Assembly (NCBI GenBank): GCA_963825645.1 | Contig: CAWGTT010000005.1 | Span: 124,001 to 188,000, forward strand | DNA length: 64,000 bases | Source: JADJPO01 sp963825645 | GTDB lineage: Bacteria > Actinomycetota > Actinomycetes > Actinomycetales > Kineosporiaceae | Direction: 5' to 3' | In this document: positions 8,692-17,186 of the stretch, piece by piece | Numbering within the stretch: the stretch's first letter is position 1 | Layout: every line of letters starts with the position of its first letter | Program-made: the position numbers and the translations under genes | Notes under the pieces: generated by a model | Told to the model about the DNA's origin: nothing | What the model saw: the letters and a program-made list of their open reading frames with translations, nothing else | The model's database searches: none

Positions 8692-8858
8692 GGGTGAGTC
8701 CTCGTCAACCGCGTGGCTCCCGTTGAGCCTCGATATCCGATTATTCGCCGGTCGTGGTGGGTTTGCCTTCGCCGGTGGTGTGGTGTGCGCTGGTCTCGGG
8801 CGGTGGACCCACGGCGCTTCGGCGGCCGGCGCGAGGTGACTACGCTGGCCACTACGTC

Positions 8859-8935
8859 GGGGCGGTAGCTCAGCCGGTCAGAGCAGCGGACTCATAATCC
8901 GTCGGTCGTGGGTTCGAGCCCCACCCGCCCCACCA
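8859..8935 (+). tRNA. tRNA-Met (CAU anticodon), CCA encoded
   Basis: A complete cloverleaf: acceptor GGGGCGG pairs with CCGCCCC, discriminator A at 8932, D arm GCTC/GAGC, T arm GTGGG-TTCGAGC-CCCAC, and anticodon stem GCGGA/TCCGT with loop CTCATAA. The CAT anticodon is at 8893-8895. CCA at 8933-8935 is genomically encoded. A CAU anticodon could also be tRNA-Ile2 (lysidine-modified). The acceptor lacks initiator features (it starts with a G-C pair), so elongator Met is favoured. Confidence 0.9.
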
Positions 8936-9006
8936 ACTTCGACGACGTCAGTACCACACCGGGGATGCGCCTGTCGGTAATCACCGGCCTGGCGGTGGAA
9001 GGCCTG

Positions 9007-9030
9007 GATGCCGATGCCGATGCCGATGCC
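9007..9030. repeat. Hexanucleotide microsatellite (GATGCC)4
   Basis: Four exact copies of GATGCC in the 256-bp gap between tRNA-Met and the phosphate cotransporter gene. The rest of that gap shows no gene, no tRNA-end duplication and no integrase remnant. The Met-Pro repeat ORF it creates is not a real gene. Confidence 0.8.
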
Positions 9031-9191
9031 GCGTAGTGGAGCACAGTTCCTAGCCCGCAACCTCCAGGACCTCGCCGAGGCGAAGAGTCACGACCTGGTC
9101 GAGAGCAGCGCCGCCGCTGCGGCCCGAGCAGGTCAACCGCCTGGTGGGAAGATCGCGACGCGACGACGATCATGGACAGTTGAGTGGGGTC

Positions 9192-10940
9192 TCAGGAGGC
9201 GGCTCGTTCCTTGGCGGGAACCGCCGACCGACCGGTCCGCTTGGCGAAGTAGTAGATCCGCTTCAGGTTGTTGATCAGGTCTATCTCGAACCGGTACGCC
9301 TCGACCCGGTTCGGCTCGTCGACCACCAGCCGGGTGGCCTGGTGGGCCGCGGCCGCCCGTTCCAGGCTGTTGATCTCGTCCTTCATCGCGGACACGCGCC
9401 TGCCGGCATCGCGGTTACGTTCCGTGACGGCGATCATGGCTCCGTCGAAGGCCCGAACAACGGCCTCGTGCAGTTCGCCGATTACCTCTCTGGTCACCTC
9501 ACTGACCTGGACCCCGGACTCGATCCGCCCGTATCCGAGGGTGACCAGGTTGGTCTCGATGACGTCCCCGATCGCCTCGAGGTTGTTGGTCGCCTCCATC
9601 AGGCCCACGAGTTCGTCGGAGTCCTCGTCGGACAGGCTCTGGCGACTGATCAGCCCCAGGTACTCCACGATGTGGCCGTGCAAGGCGTCGACCTCGTCGT
9701 CGCGGGCCTCCAGGTCCGACAGGTCCGAGCGACTCCCGTCGAAGACCGTCGGCAGGACGACCTCCAGCATGCCCCGGACCCGTTCGGTGAGGCGGGTGAG
9801 CTCCATGCGGGCGCGGTCGAGAGCCAGCGGCGGGGTCCGCAGCAGCTCGCGATCGAGGTACTTGGCTTTGATCTCGCGCTCGATCGCTTCCGGCCTATCG
9901 GGGATCACCCGCTCGATCAACGCGACGTAGGGGCCAAGCATGGCCAAGAACACCAGGGTCACCGTGACGTTGAAGATGGTGTGCGCGTTGGCGATCTCCC
10001 GAGCCAGACCACCCCCGATCCCGGCCACGGCGCGGGCCAACAGGGGGATGAACGGCAAGAAGAGCAGCACTCCGCCGACGTTGAACCCCGTGTGGATAGC
10101 CGCCGCTCGCAGGGCGTCGCGCGGCTTGCCCACCGCCGCCAGCAGCGCCGTGACCGAGGTGCCGACGTTCGCACCCAGGATCAGGGCGATCCCGGCCTCC
10201 AACGACAGCAGACCCTGTGACGCCAGTACGATGACGAGCGCCGTGGTGGCCGACGACGACTGCACGACTGCCGTGAAGGCCGCTCCCACCACGATTCCCA
10301 GCAACGGCGAACTCAGTGAGAGCAAGGCGTCGGTGAAGGCCTGGTGGTCACGCAGCGGCGACGTGGCCTGGCCCATGACGTCCATCCCGAAGAAGATCAG
10401 GCCGAGGCCCATCAACACGGTTCCCCGCGCGCGCAGCTCGTCCTTCTTGCCGAAGAACGAGAACGCGAAACCCACTGCCACGAGGGCCAGCGCGTAGCGG
10501 GTCACATCGAGTGCGATGATCTGAGCCGTGATCGTGGTCCCGATGTTCGCCCCCATGATCACGCCTGCGGCCTGGGTCAGGGTCAGCAGCCCCGAGGTGA
10601 CGAAGCCGACCACCAGCACAGTGGTCACCGAGGACGACTGGATGATCGCGGTGACGCCCGCCCCGGTTCCCACGGCGGCGAACCGGTTCGAGGTGAGCCT
10701 CGCCAGGATGTGGCGCATGCGGTCTCCGGCGACCGCTTTCAACGCCTCGGTCATCCGGTCCATGCCGTGCAGGAACAGGGCCAGCCCTCCGAGCAGCGTC
10801 ATGACCAGGACGAACAGGTCGAACGAGCCGTCACCCGTGGTGGTCTCGGCCGAGACCACGAGGAAGCGAGGGGGCATGGCGGACACGGTAACCGACGCGC
10901 CAACGCGGGGTGAACGGAGCTCACGTGGCAAGAGAGCCAT
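9192..10940 (-). CDS. Na/Pi cotransporter family protein with C-terminal PhoU-like domain
   Basis: A 582-aa inner-membrane transporter. The N-terminal half has two inverted Na/Pi-cotransporter repeats, each with a QSSS signature ('TAIIQSSSVTTVLVV' and 'TAVVQSSSATTALVI') plus 'MGANIGTT' and 'LGANVGTS'. The last about 200 residues are helical and PhoU-like. The substrate is probably phosphate, by family. Two starts are possible, ATG at 10940 or 'MPPRFLVVSAE' about 21 codons later. Neither has a strong ribosome binding site, and the second leaves a more typical N-terminus. Confidence 0.9.
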   Translation of the reverse strand: MALLPRELRSPRVGASVTVSAMPPRFLVVSAETTTGDGSFDLFVLVMTLLGGLALFLHGMDRMTEALKAVAGDRMRHILARLTSNRFAAVGTGAGVTAIIQSSSVTTVLVVGFVTSGLLTLTQAAGVIMGANIGTTITAQIIALDVTRYALALVAVGFAFSFFGKKDELRARGTVLMGLGLIFFGMDVMGQATSPLRDHQAFTDALLSLSSPLLGIVVGAAFTAVVQSSSATTALVIVLASQGLLSLEAGIALILGANVGTSVTALLAAVGKPRDALRAAAIHTGFNVGGVLLFLPFIPLLARAVAGIGGGLAREIANAHTIFNVTVTLVFLAMLGPYVALIERVIPDRPEAIEREIKAKYLDRELLRTPPLALDRARMELTRLTERVRGMLEVVLPTVFDGSRSDLSDLEARDDEVDALHGHIVEYLGLISRQSLSDEDSDELVGLMEATNNLEAIGDVIETNLVTLGYGRIESGVQVSEVTREVIGELHEAVVRAFDGAMIAVTERNRDAGRRVSAMKDEINSLERAAAAHQATRLVVDEPNRVEAYRFEIDLINNLKRIYYFAKRTGRSAVPAKERAAS

Positions 10941-11119
10941 GGCAGGGTGAGTAGTTTGGCCCTCGGTGAGCGGGTGGCTGGTGGCCGCCGATGCCGTCGT
11001 CGCCGTGATCCCGCCCGGCGGCGCGCCGGCCGGCGCCGAAGTCCGTGTGCGAAACGTTCGTCAGTGCGGCGCCCCGCGAAACAGTGCAGTCGGCCGTGCG
11101 ACGGGGGCTGGTCAGCTAG

Positions 11120-12247
11120 CTATCCGTCCGACGACTCCTCTGCAGAGGCCCGCCGCCGATAGGCCTCGCGGGCATGGGGGCTGGCGTGGTGCCCGGTCAG
11201 GTCGTGCGAACCGTCCAGATCGGCGGGGTTGACGTGGACGGCGACGCTCTCCAGGTGCCGCACACCGTGCAGCAGGTCGTGATGGACGCGCTCGGCGATG
11301 TCATGGGCCTCGGCCACGTTCAGCGAGGGGTCGACCGCCAAGTCGATCTCCGCCTCCAGCCGGTGCCCCGACCAGCGGGCCCGCACCCGGTCCACCCCGA
11401 GCACGCCGTCAGCCCTCTCTGCGATCGACTCGAACTCCTCGACCGTGCCCTCCTCCACGCCGTCCATCAGGCGATGGACCACCGTGCGGGTGGAGCTGAC
11501 CAGGATCCAGATCACCACCGCCGCGATGAGCAGCCCGACGATGGCATCGGCCCGATCGAAGCCCCACCACACCCCGACCACCCCGACGACGACGGCGACC
11601 GAGGTGAGCCCGTCGGTGCGAGCGTGCTGCCCTTCGGCGATCAGCGCGGCCGAACCGATCCGGCGCCCGGCCCGGATCCGGTACTCGGCGACCAGCTCGT
11701 TGCCGGCCGCACCCACGACGCCGGCTGCGAAGACCCAGCCGAGGTTGGTCAGCGGCCTCGGATCGAGCAGGGCCAGCACGGACTCCCGCACGATGAGCAC
11801 CGCCGACAACGCGATGACGGCCGCTATCAGCAGCCCGACCAGGTCCTCGGCGCGTCGGTAGCCGTAGGTGTACCGACGGTTCGCCGGACGCCGCCCCAAC
11901 CGGAAGGCCATCACCAGAGGGATCGTCGTCGCCACGTGACCGATGTTGTGCAGAGTGTCGGCGAGCAGCGCGATGGACCCGCTGATCGCCACGATGACCA
12001 GCTGCAGCACCGCGGTGGCGGCCATGCCGGCCAGCCCGATCCAGGCTGCCCTGATGCCGGTGCTGCTGGACTCCTCAGCGGTCTGAATGGCATCGCTGTG
12101 GTGGTGGGAGTGCGGGCGCAGCAGCTCACGCAGCCGACCCCACCGCCCCTCGACCTGCCCAAGGTCGTGCCCGTGGCCGTGGCCGTGGTCTTGATCACCG
12201 TGCTCGTCGCCCGTGGTCATAGTCACCATTCTGTGTAGTCCGGACAC
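11120..12247 (-). CDS. Cation diffusion facilitator (CDF) family metal efflux protein
   Basis: A 375-aa membrane protein with six predicted helices starting near residue 70. The His-rich N-terminus ('HGDQDHGHGHGHD', 'PHSHHHSD') is typical of Zn/Co CDF exporters. The transport-site motifs are 'ALLADTLHNIGH' (helix II, HxxxD-like D/H) and 'ALIAEGQHARTDGLTS' (helix V). The C-terminal cytoplasmic domain ('VDRVRARWSGHRLEAEIDLAVD', 'ERVHHDLLHGV') follows. The start is ambiguous among three Met codons in the first ten residues. The likely role is export of divalent metal, probably zinc. Confidence 0.9.
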   Translation of the reverse strand: MSGLHRMVTMTTGDEHGDQDHGHGHGHDLGQVEGRWGRLRELLRPHSHHHSDAIQTAEESSSTGIRAAWIGLAGMAATAVLQLVIVAISGSIALLADTLHNIGHVATTIPLVMAFRLGRRPANRRYTYGYRRAEDLVGLLIAAVIALSAVLIVRESVLALLDPRPLTNLGWVFAAGVVGAAGNELVAEYRIRAGRRIGSAALIAEGQHARTDGLTSVAVVVGVVGVWWGFDRADAIVGLLIAAVVIWILVSSTRTVVHRLMDGVEEGTVEEFESIAERADGVLGVDRVRARWSGHRLEAEIDLAVDPSLNVAEAHDIAERVHHDLLHGVRHLESVAVHVNPADLDGSHDLTGHHASPHAREAYRRRASAEESSDG

Positions 12248-12340
12248 TGCCAGGCACGCCGGAACCGTGCACTCTTCCCTGAAATAGTTTATGATTCAAT
12301 AGAGTTGTGAGTGCTACCACGTACCTAGAGAGAGGCCGAC
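12248..12340 (+). promoter_or_regulatory. Promoter region of the pirin gene
   Basis: An unusually AT-rich patch (12281-12308) contains a good -10 hexamer, TATGAT (12290-12295), giving a leader of about 40 nt with the ribosome binding site AGAGAGG (about 12329-12335) before the ATG. No clear -35 box is seen, which suggests activation or a relaxed -35. The same gap must drive the divergent CDF gene. Confidence 0.45.
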
Positions 12341-13321
12341 ATGCCGGCGATCATGGCCGATAACATCCTCACCCTGCCGCGGATCAGCATGCCCGACCCG
12401 GCGACCGCCGCAGAGCGCCCGGTACTCGAGGTGACCACCGCTCCGAGCGGCTACGAGGGCGAGGGGTTCCCGGTCCGCAGGGCCTTCTCCGGCGTCGACC
12501 TGCGCCGGCTCGACCCGTTCATCCATATGGACCAGATGGGTGAGGTGGAGTACGCGCCGGGCGAGCCGAAGGGCACTCCGTGGCACCCGCACCGCGGCTT
12601 CGAGACGGTCACCTACATCATCGACGGCATCTTCGAACACCGGGACTCCCACGGCGGCGGCGGCACGATCACCGACGGCGACACCCAGTGGATGACGGCG
12701 GGCTCCGGGCTGCTGCACATCGAGACCCCGCCCGAGCACCTGGTGGTCTCCGGTGGGCTGTTCCACGGCGTCCAGCTGTGGGTGAACCTGCCGCGCACCT
12801 TGAAGATGGCGCCACCGCGCTACCAGGACATCCGTGGCCGGCAGGTGTCCCTGCTGACCTCCGAGGACGGCGGCGCGCTGGTCCGGGTGATCGCCGGCGA
12901 TCTCGACGGGCACAGCGGGCCGGGGTCCACGCACACCCCGATCACGTTGCTACATGCCACCCTCTCCCCCGGGGCGCGGCTGCGCCTGCCCTGGCGAGCC
13001 GACTTCAACGCGCTGGCGTACGTCCTGGCCGGGCAGGGAACGGTCGGTGAGCGACGCCGCCCGGTCCATACCGGCCAGCTGGCCGTCTTCGGCGGCGGCG
13101 ACGCCCTGACCGTCAGCGCCGCCGACCACCAGGAGAGCCGCAGCCCGGACCTGGACCTGCTCATCCTCGGTGGTGCCCCGATCCGCGAGCCGATCGCCGC
13201 GTATGGGCCGTTCGTGATGAACACACGCGACGAGCTGATCCAGGCCTATGAGGACTTCCAGGCCGGCAAGCTCGGCACCATTCCGGCCGAGCCCCGCCGG
13301 CCGGGTCACGACATGCTCTGA
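12341..13321 (+). CDS. Pirin family protein
   Basis: A 326-aa bicupin. The N-terminal cupin carries the pirin metal-site signature 'TPWHPHRGFETVTYI' followed by the conserved 'MTAGSGLLHIETP'. The C-terminal cupin ends in 'YGPFVMNTRDEL'. Pirins are Fe-dependent proteins, some with quercetinase activity; the substrate here is unknown. The gene is divergent from the CDF exporter and separated from its convergent neighbour by a 40-bp palindrome. Confidence 0.92.
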   Translation: MPAIMADNILTLPRISMPDPATAAERPVLEVTTAPSGYEGEGFPVRRAFSGVDLRRLDPFIHMDQMGEVEYAPGEPKGTPWHPHRGFETVTYIIDGIFEHRDSHGGGGTITDGDTQWMTAGSGLLHIETPPEHLVVSGGLFHGVQLWVNLPRTLKMAPPRYQDIRGRQVSLLTSEDGGALVRVIAGDLDGHSGPGSTHTPITLLHATLSPGARLRLPWRADFNALAYVLAGQGTVGERRRPVHTGQLAVFGGGDALTVSAADHQESRSPDLDLLILGGAPIREPIAAYGPFVMNTRDELIQAYEDFQAGKLGTIPAEPRRPGHDML

Positions 13322-13339
13322 CCCCACACGGGCGGGCTC

Positions 13340-13379
13340 GGGGTGGGTTGACCACCGATATCGGTGGTCAACCCACCCC
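13340..13379. terminator. Perfect 40-bp palindrome, probable bidirectional terminator
   Basis: A completely symmetrical palindrome centred on GATATC (13357-13362), with arms made of GGGGTGGGTTGACCACC and its complement. It lies between the pirin stop and the aminotransferase stop and includes the last codons of the latter. Its position at a convergent junction fits a bidirectional terminator. There is no T-tract and no loop, so cruciform formation or protein binding is also possible. Confidence 0.6.
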
Positions 13380-15362
13380 CACCTCGGCGAGCACCACAGC
13401 GAGGGCCGCCACGAACAGCTCCACGTGATCGTCCTGCCACACCAGGGGTGGGCGGACCTTGAGCACGTCGCCTTGTCGCCCGGTGGTGCCGACCAGGACT
13501 CCCCGGTCCTTGAGCGCCTCCTTGACCGTGTCCGCCGCCTCGCGAGACGGCAGGTCGATCCCGGCGATCAGACCCGCGCCGCGGACCTGTCCGATCGCCG
13601 GACGCCATTCGCCGAGCGCGCGGACCCGAGCGCGCAGCTGTTTTCCGACCCGGACGGCGTGAGCCGGGATCTCGCCGTCCTCGAGCAGATCGAGCACCGC
13701 CAGCGCCGCCGCCGTGCCGACCGGGTTGGCGGCGAAGGTGGAGAAGTACTCATACCGCGCCGCCAGCGCGTCGGCGATCTCGCGACGGGTGAGCACCGCC
13801 GCGATCGGGTAACCGGCGCCCATCGGCTTGCCGAGGGTGACCACGTCGGGCCGCATGCCGAGCCCGGCGAACCGCCAGAGCGGCGGACCCGTCCGGCCGA
13901 AGCCGACCTGCACCTCGTCCGCGACGAAGAGTGCGCCGGCGGCGTGCGCGCCGTCCACCAGAGCGGTCATGAACTCGGCCGGCGGCGTACGCACCCCCTC
14001 GCTGGTGAACATCGAGTCGGCGATCACCATGGCCGGACGGCACCCGGACGCCGCGAGCCGCTCGACCGCAGCAGCGATCCGGCCGAGGCCCTCGGCACGG
14101 GTCAGCACGGCGCCGTCCTGAATCGGAGCCTCGAAGGTCGCCACGCCGTCCGGGTGATACCCGGGCGGCCATTCGTTCGAGGACAGGTCGGCCATCTGTC
14201 GCGAGGCGCCGTGGTAGGCGTGCGCGCCGATGATCGCCCCCTCGCCTCCGGTGTACTCCAGAGCCAGCCGCCAGGCGAGCTCGTTCGCCTCGGTGCCCGA
14301 GGTGGTGAACAGGCAGGTGTCCAAACCGGACCCGGCCGGCATCGAGGCGACCAGCCGTTCGGCGAGCTCCACCACGTTCGGGTGCAGGTAACGACTGTGG
14401 GTGTGCAGGCAGGCGGCCTGCAGCGTGATCGCCTGCACCACGCTCGGGTGACTGTGCCCGACGACGGCCACGTTGTTGTAGCCGTCGAGGTAACGCCGGC
14501 CATCGCGCGCGACCAGCCAGACCCCTTCTCCAGCAACGACATCCAACGGACTGGCGTAGAAGAGCGGGCTGAGCGAGCCGCCCTGGACGGCGCGCCTGCG
14601 GGTCAGTAGCTCGCTGCTCGTCCGGGTCGGGGCTCCGGGCAGGCCGGGAGCGCCCAGCCCGGCAATCCGGCGGATCCGCCCGCGCAGGGCGTCCGGCGCG
14701 ATCGCCGACAGCCGGCCGGTCAGCCGGCTGGCCTGCTGTGCGCCATCGGCCTGTAGGCCCGCTCCGGCCAGGAGCAGGTGAGCGAGCACCAGCTCGCCGA
14801 GGACGTCGGCCTCGGCGAGCGACAAGGGGCGGTGACGTTGGTACCCGCGCAACACGGCCCCAGTCAGCCGCCAGATGGCTTCGGCCGCAGTGTGTTCGGC
14901 GAGCAGGAGGACCGCGGCCAGGGTTCCGGCCAGGTCGCACACCGCCGCGGTGTGATGGATCTGGTCGAGGCCGGTGATCCCCACGGCGTCGCCGTCGGCG
15001 TTCCAGGCTGCCCGGACCGGAGTGACCTCGCCGTGGTGCACTCCGGCCGGCAGCGATGCCAGGGCGGTCAGGGCATCGGCGACCCGGGCAGGCACCGGAT
15101 CGTCCCGCTCGGCGAGCCGGCGCACATCTCGACCGACGGCACGGCCGGCGTCCGGATGGAAGAACCCCTGCAGCGCGATCGAGAGCCGGGCGGCCAGACC
15201 ACCCATGGCCTCGGCACCGTTCTCCTCGAGGGTCGCCATGAGGTCTGAGGCACGTGTGGAGCTCGGGGTCACGGTCAGCTCGGGCGCGACACGCGCCAGG
15301 TGGGCCACGGCCGCGGACTCGACGTCGACATGGGGGGCTCGGCCGGAGACGTCGCCGCTCAC
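13368..15362 (-). CDS. Class III PLP aminotransferase-like (phospho)lyase with N-terminal degenerate APH-like domain
   Basis: Encodes 664 aa from the chosen GTG, which has a GAGGA ribosome binding site; the frame stays open upstream into the repeats. Residues about 230-664 are a class III PLP enzyme: 'GYNNVAVVGHSHP', 'TTSGTEANELA', 'FVADEVQVGFGRTG', and the PLP lysine in 'TLGKPMGAGYPIAAV'. The N-terminal part resembles the C-lobe of an aminoglycoside-phosphotransferase fold, but the catalytic HGD..N reads 'HGEVTPVR' and the DF motif is 'GLDQ', so it should be inactive. The C-terminal half most resembles the AGXT2L (ethanolamine-phosphate/phosphohydroxylysine phospholyase) type. The partner kinase is encoded just upstream. 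Substrate unknown. Confidence 0.82.
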   Translation of the reverse strand: MSGDVSGRAPHVDVESAAVAHLARVAPELTVTPSSTRASDLMATLEENGAEAMGGLAARLSIALQGFFHPDAGRAVGRDVRRLAERDDPVPARVADALTALASLPAGVHHGEVTPVRAAWNADGDAVGITGLDQIHHTAAVCDLAGTLAAVLLLAEHTAAEAIWRLTGAVLRGYQRHRPLSLAEADVLGELVLAHLLLAGAGLQADGAQQASRLTGRLSAIAPDALRGRIRRIAGLGAPGLPGAPTRTSSELLTRRRAVQGGSLSPLFYASPLDVVAGEGVWLVARDGRRYLDGYNNVAVVGHSHPSVVQAITLQAACLHTHSRYLHPNVVELAERLVASMPAGSGLDTCLFTTSGTEANELAWRLALEYTGGEGAIIGAHAYHGASRQMADLSSNEWPPGYHPDGVATFEAPIQDGAVLTRAEGLGRIAAAVERLAASGCRPAMVIADSMFTSEGVRTPPAEFMTALVDGAHAAGALFVADEVQVGFGRTGPPLWRFAGLGMRPDVVTLGKPMGAGYPIAAVLTRREIADALAARYEYFSTFAANPVGTAAALAVLDLLEDGEIPAHAVRVGKQLRARVRALGEWRPAIGQVRGAGLIAGIDLPSREAADTVKEALKDRGVLVGTTGRQGDVLKVRPPLVWQDDHVELFVAALAVVLAEVGVG

Positions 15363-15395
15363 TGGATCCTCACGACACTTCCCGTCGCCCCTACG

Positions 15396-15471
15396 CCCCT
15401 CAGCACTGTGCCCCTCAGCACTGCGCCCCTCAGCACTGTGCCCCTCAGCACTGCCCCCCTCAGGCACTGCG
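15396..15471. repeat. 15-bp tandem repeat array at the kinase/aminotransferase junction
   Basis: Four near-identical 15-bp units of CCCCTCAGCACTGYG (15396-15455) are followed by a 16-bp degenerate unit (15456-15471) and a fading partial unit. The unit length is a multiple of three. Read on the minus strand in the downstream frame it encodes Ser-Ala-Glu-Gly-His/Arg repeats. It overlaps the last four codons of the upstream gene and then fills the gap to the next start. Confidence 0.85.
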
Positions 15472-17160
15472 CCCCTCGGCGCCGCTGCACCTCGCCGGCT
15501 CAGGCAGCCCGAGCAGCAGGTTCGGGTCCGGACACAGGCTTGCCCACACCGCCACCTCACTGCGCGGCGCGACCCCCGGGACGTCCAGGCCCATGCCGAC
15601 CAGGTCGGTGAGGATCTGCAGGTGGACGTGCGGGGCCCAGCCGCCGTTCTCGGCCGGGGTACCGATGGCCGCGAACGCCTCCCCGGCGCGCACCGTCCGG
15701 CCCAGGGTCAACCCGACCAGACTGGTCCGGGACAGATGGCCGTACAGGGTGAAGAACGGCTCACCGCCGGCGGTCCGGTGCCGCAGGACGATCACCGGTC
15801 CGTAGTCGAGCGGGGCCGCGTTGTCGCCGAACAGCTCCACCACGCCGTCCAGGGGAGCGTGCAGCACATGGCCGGCCGGAAGGAAGAGATCCACCGCCAG
15901 GTGCACCGTCCGCCGCTCCCCTGCCGGGGTCACGTACGCATCACCGGCGTAGACGGCCCGATCTTCGAGGTACCGTCCGACCAGCACCTGTTCCCCGGTG
16001 ACCTGCGGTGGGGGCGGCAGCTCCGGTCCGCTCCAGTCCATGATCTGGTAGCCGAGCTCGATGAGCGGGCGGCCGAGGACGTCGGCCACGCCGACCTGAG
16101 ACGCCCGGCCGGTGAGGTCGTCACGGACGGCGCGCGAGCGCGGGCAGGGCTCCAGACCCACAGCGCGGCGCACCCGGCACAGGGCCAGATGGTCGTTCAC
16201 CGCCGAGAGCCGCTGCAGGGCAGGCCAGACCATGTCCTGGCTCGCCAGGAGGTAGTGGTTGTCCGGATCACCGACCCGCTGCCAGGCGGCCATCACCACG
16301 CTCACCGCGAGCCGGGTGCGAGCCAGCGGCACCAGAAGGGCCAGCTCCTGCGGCGACAGCGGCCACACCTCGTGGTAACCGACCACCAGCGGCAGCGCGG
16401 CCGCCAGCGGGTCGAGCCTCTGGTTGGTGCCCGCGTGGGCCGCCCGCACAGCGGCGATCGCGTAGGCCAGCGCGACGGCGAGTCCACAGACCCTCGGCGC
16501 CCTGCTCAGGTCGCCGAAGTCGATCAGTGCGTGCACGGCGCCCTCACCGTCCAGCACGACGTTGGCCGGGTTCGCGTCCTGGTGGATCACCTGCGCCGGC
16601 AACTCGGCCAACCGTGGCGCCAGCTCACTGCTGAAGGTCGCCAGGGCGGCGCGGGCCACCTCGTGCCGGTCGGGGTCGGCGACGTGGTCGAGCAGGTCCA
16701 GGCTCGCACTGGCCTCGACGAGGTTCCAGCGCAGGAAACGCCCGGCCGCGGGATGGTCGAAGCCGGCCAACGCGCGATCTATCGCGGCGACCAACCGTCC
16801 GAGACCGGCAAGCCGGTCCGGCGTCGCGTCCTCTATCCGCCAGGTGCGCCCGGGCAGCCAGGTCAGCGCCCGGGCCAGCCGCATGCCGTCCGGTGTGTCG
16901 ACCTCCACCACGGCCTCACCCTCGGGCGTGGTGATCACCCTGGGCACCCGGCCGGTCAGGCCCGAAACGGCGGAGAGGCGGTGCAGCGCAGCGATTTCCA
17001 GCACGATGGCGTCGTGGTCACCACTGTCGTGGAGCTTGAGCACGGCGATCGACTCACCGCCCGGGCCGGTCATAAGGGCGTTGGCGGTGCGCTCGCCGAC
17101 CAGCGGCGTCACCCGGCCGGCAAGGCCGAACCGGTCGCTCACCTGCCCCCAGATATCCAT
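15460..17160 (-). CDS. Phosphotransferase (APH/choline-kinase-like) fused to M23 peptidase domain
   Basis: A 566-aa fusion. Residues about 1-330 are an APH-type kinase: catalytic loop 'VIHQDANPANVVLD' and metal-binding 'LIDFGDLSRAP' are intact. Residues about 400-545 are an M23/LytM-type domain with zinc ligands in 'HLAVD' and 'HVHLQI' plus 'LYGHLS'. No signal peptide is present, so the peptidase fold probably acts in the cytosol. Bacterial fusions of APH kinase, M23 and an AGXT2L-like enzyme in one chain are known and helped identify the human hydroxylysine kinase and phospholyases. Here the aminotransferase part is a separate gene directly downstream. Confidence 0.85.
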   Translation of the reverse strand: MDIWGQVSDRFGLAGRVTPLVGERTANALMTGPGGESIAVLKLHDSGDHDAIVLEIAALHRLSAVSGLTGRVPRVITTPEGEAVVEVDTPDGMRLARALTWLPGRTWRIEDATPDRLAGLGRLVAAIDRALAGFDHPAAGRFLRWNLVEASASLDLLDHVADPDRHEVARAALATFSSELAPRLAELPAQVIHQDANPANVVLDGEGAVHALIDFGDLSRAPRVCGLAVALAYAIAAVRAAHAGTNQRLDPLAAALPLVVGYHEVWPLSPQELALLVPLARTRLAVSVVMAAWQRVGDPDNHYLLASQDMVWPALQRLSAVNDHLALCRVRRAVGLEPCPRSRAVRDDLTGRASQVGVADVLGRPLIELGYQIMDWSGPELPPPPQVTGEQVLVGRYLEDRAVYAGDAYVTPAGERRTVHLAVDLFLPAGHVLHAPLDGVVELFGDNAAPLDYGPVIVLRHRTAGGEPFFTLYGHLSRTSLVGLTLGRTVRAGEAFAAIGTPAENGGWAPHVHLQILTDLVGMGLDVPGVAPRSEVAVWASLCPDPNLLLGLPEPARCSGAEGRSA

Positions 17161-17186
17161 CGCCTACTCGGGCTCACGCGGGCCGG

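Noticed and set aside
8878..9060. Minus-strand ORF over tRNA-Met
   Set aside because: Its conserved-looking C-terminus ('GGARTHDRRIMSPLL') is just the antisense reading of the tRNA, a common false protein.
8936..9191. Integrated element next to tRNA-Met
   Set aside because: No duplicated tRNA end, integrase or composition change was seen.
9007..9274. ORF beginning with Met-Pro repeats
   Set aside because: Created by the GATGCC microsatellite; no ribosome binding site or family.
10947..11162. 71-codon ORF between the two transporter genes
   Set aside because: Arg-rich, no ribosome binding site, overlaps the CDF gene; not credible.
15396..15471. Possible CRISPR array
   Set aside because: Units are contiguous 15-mers without spacers.
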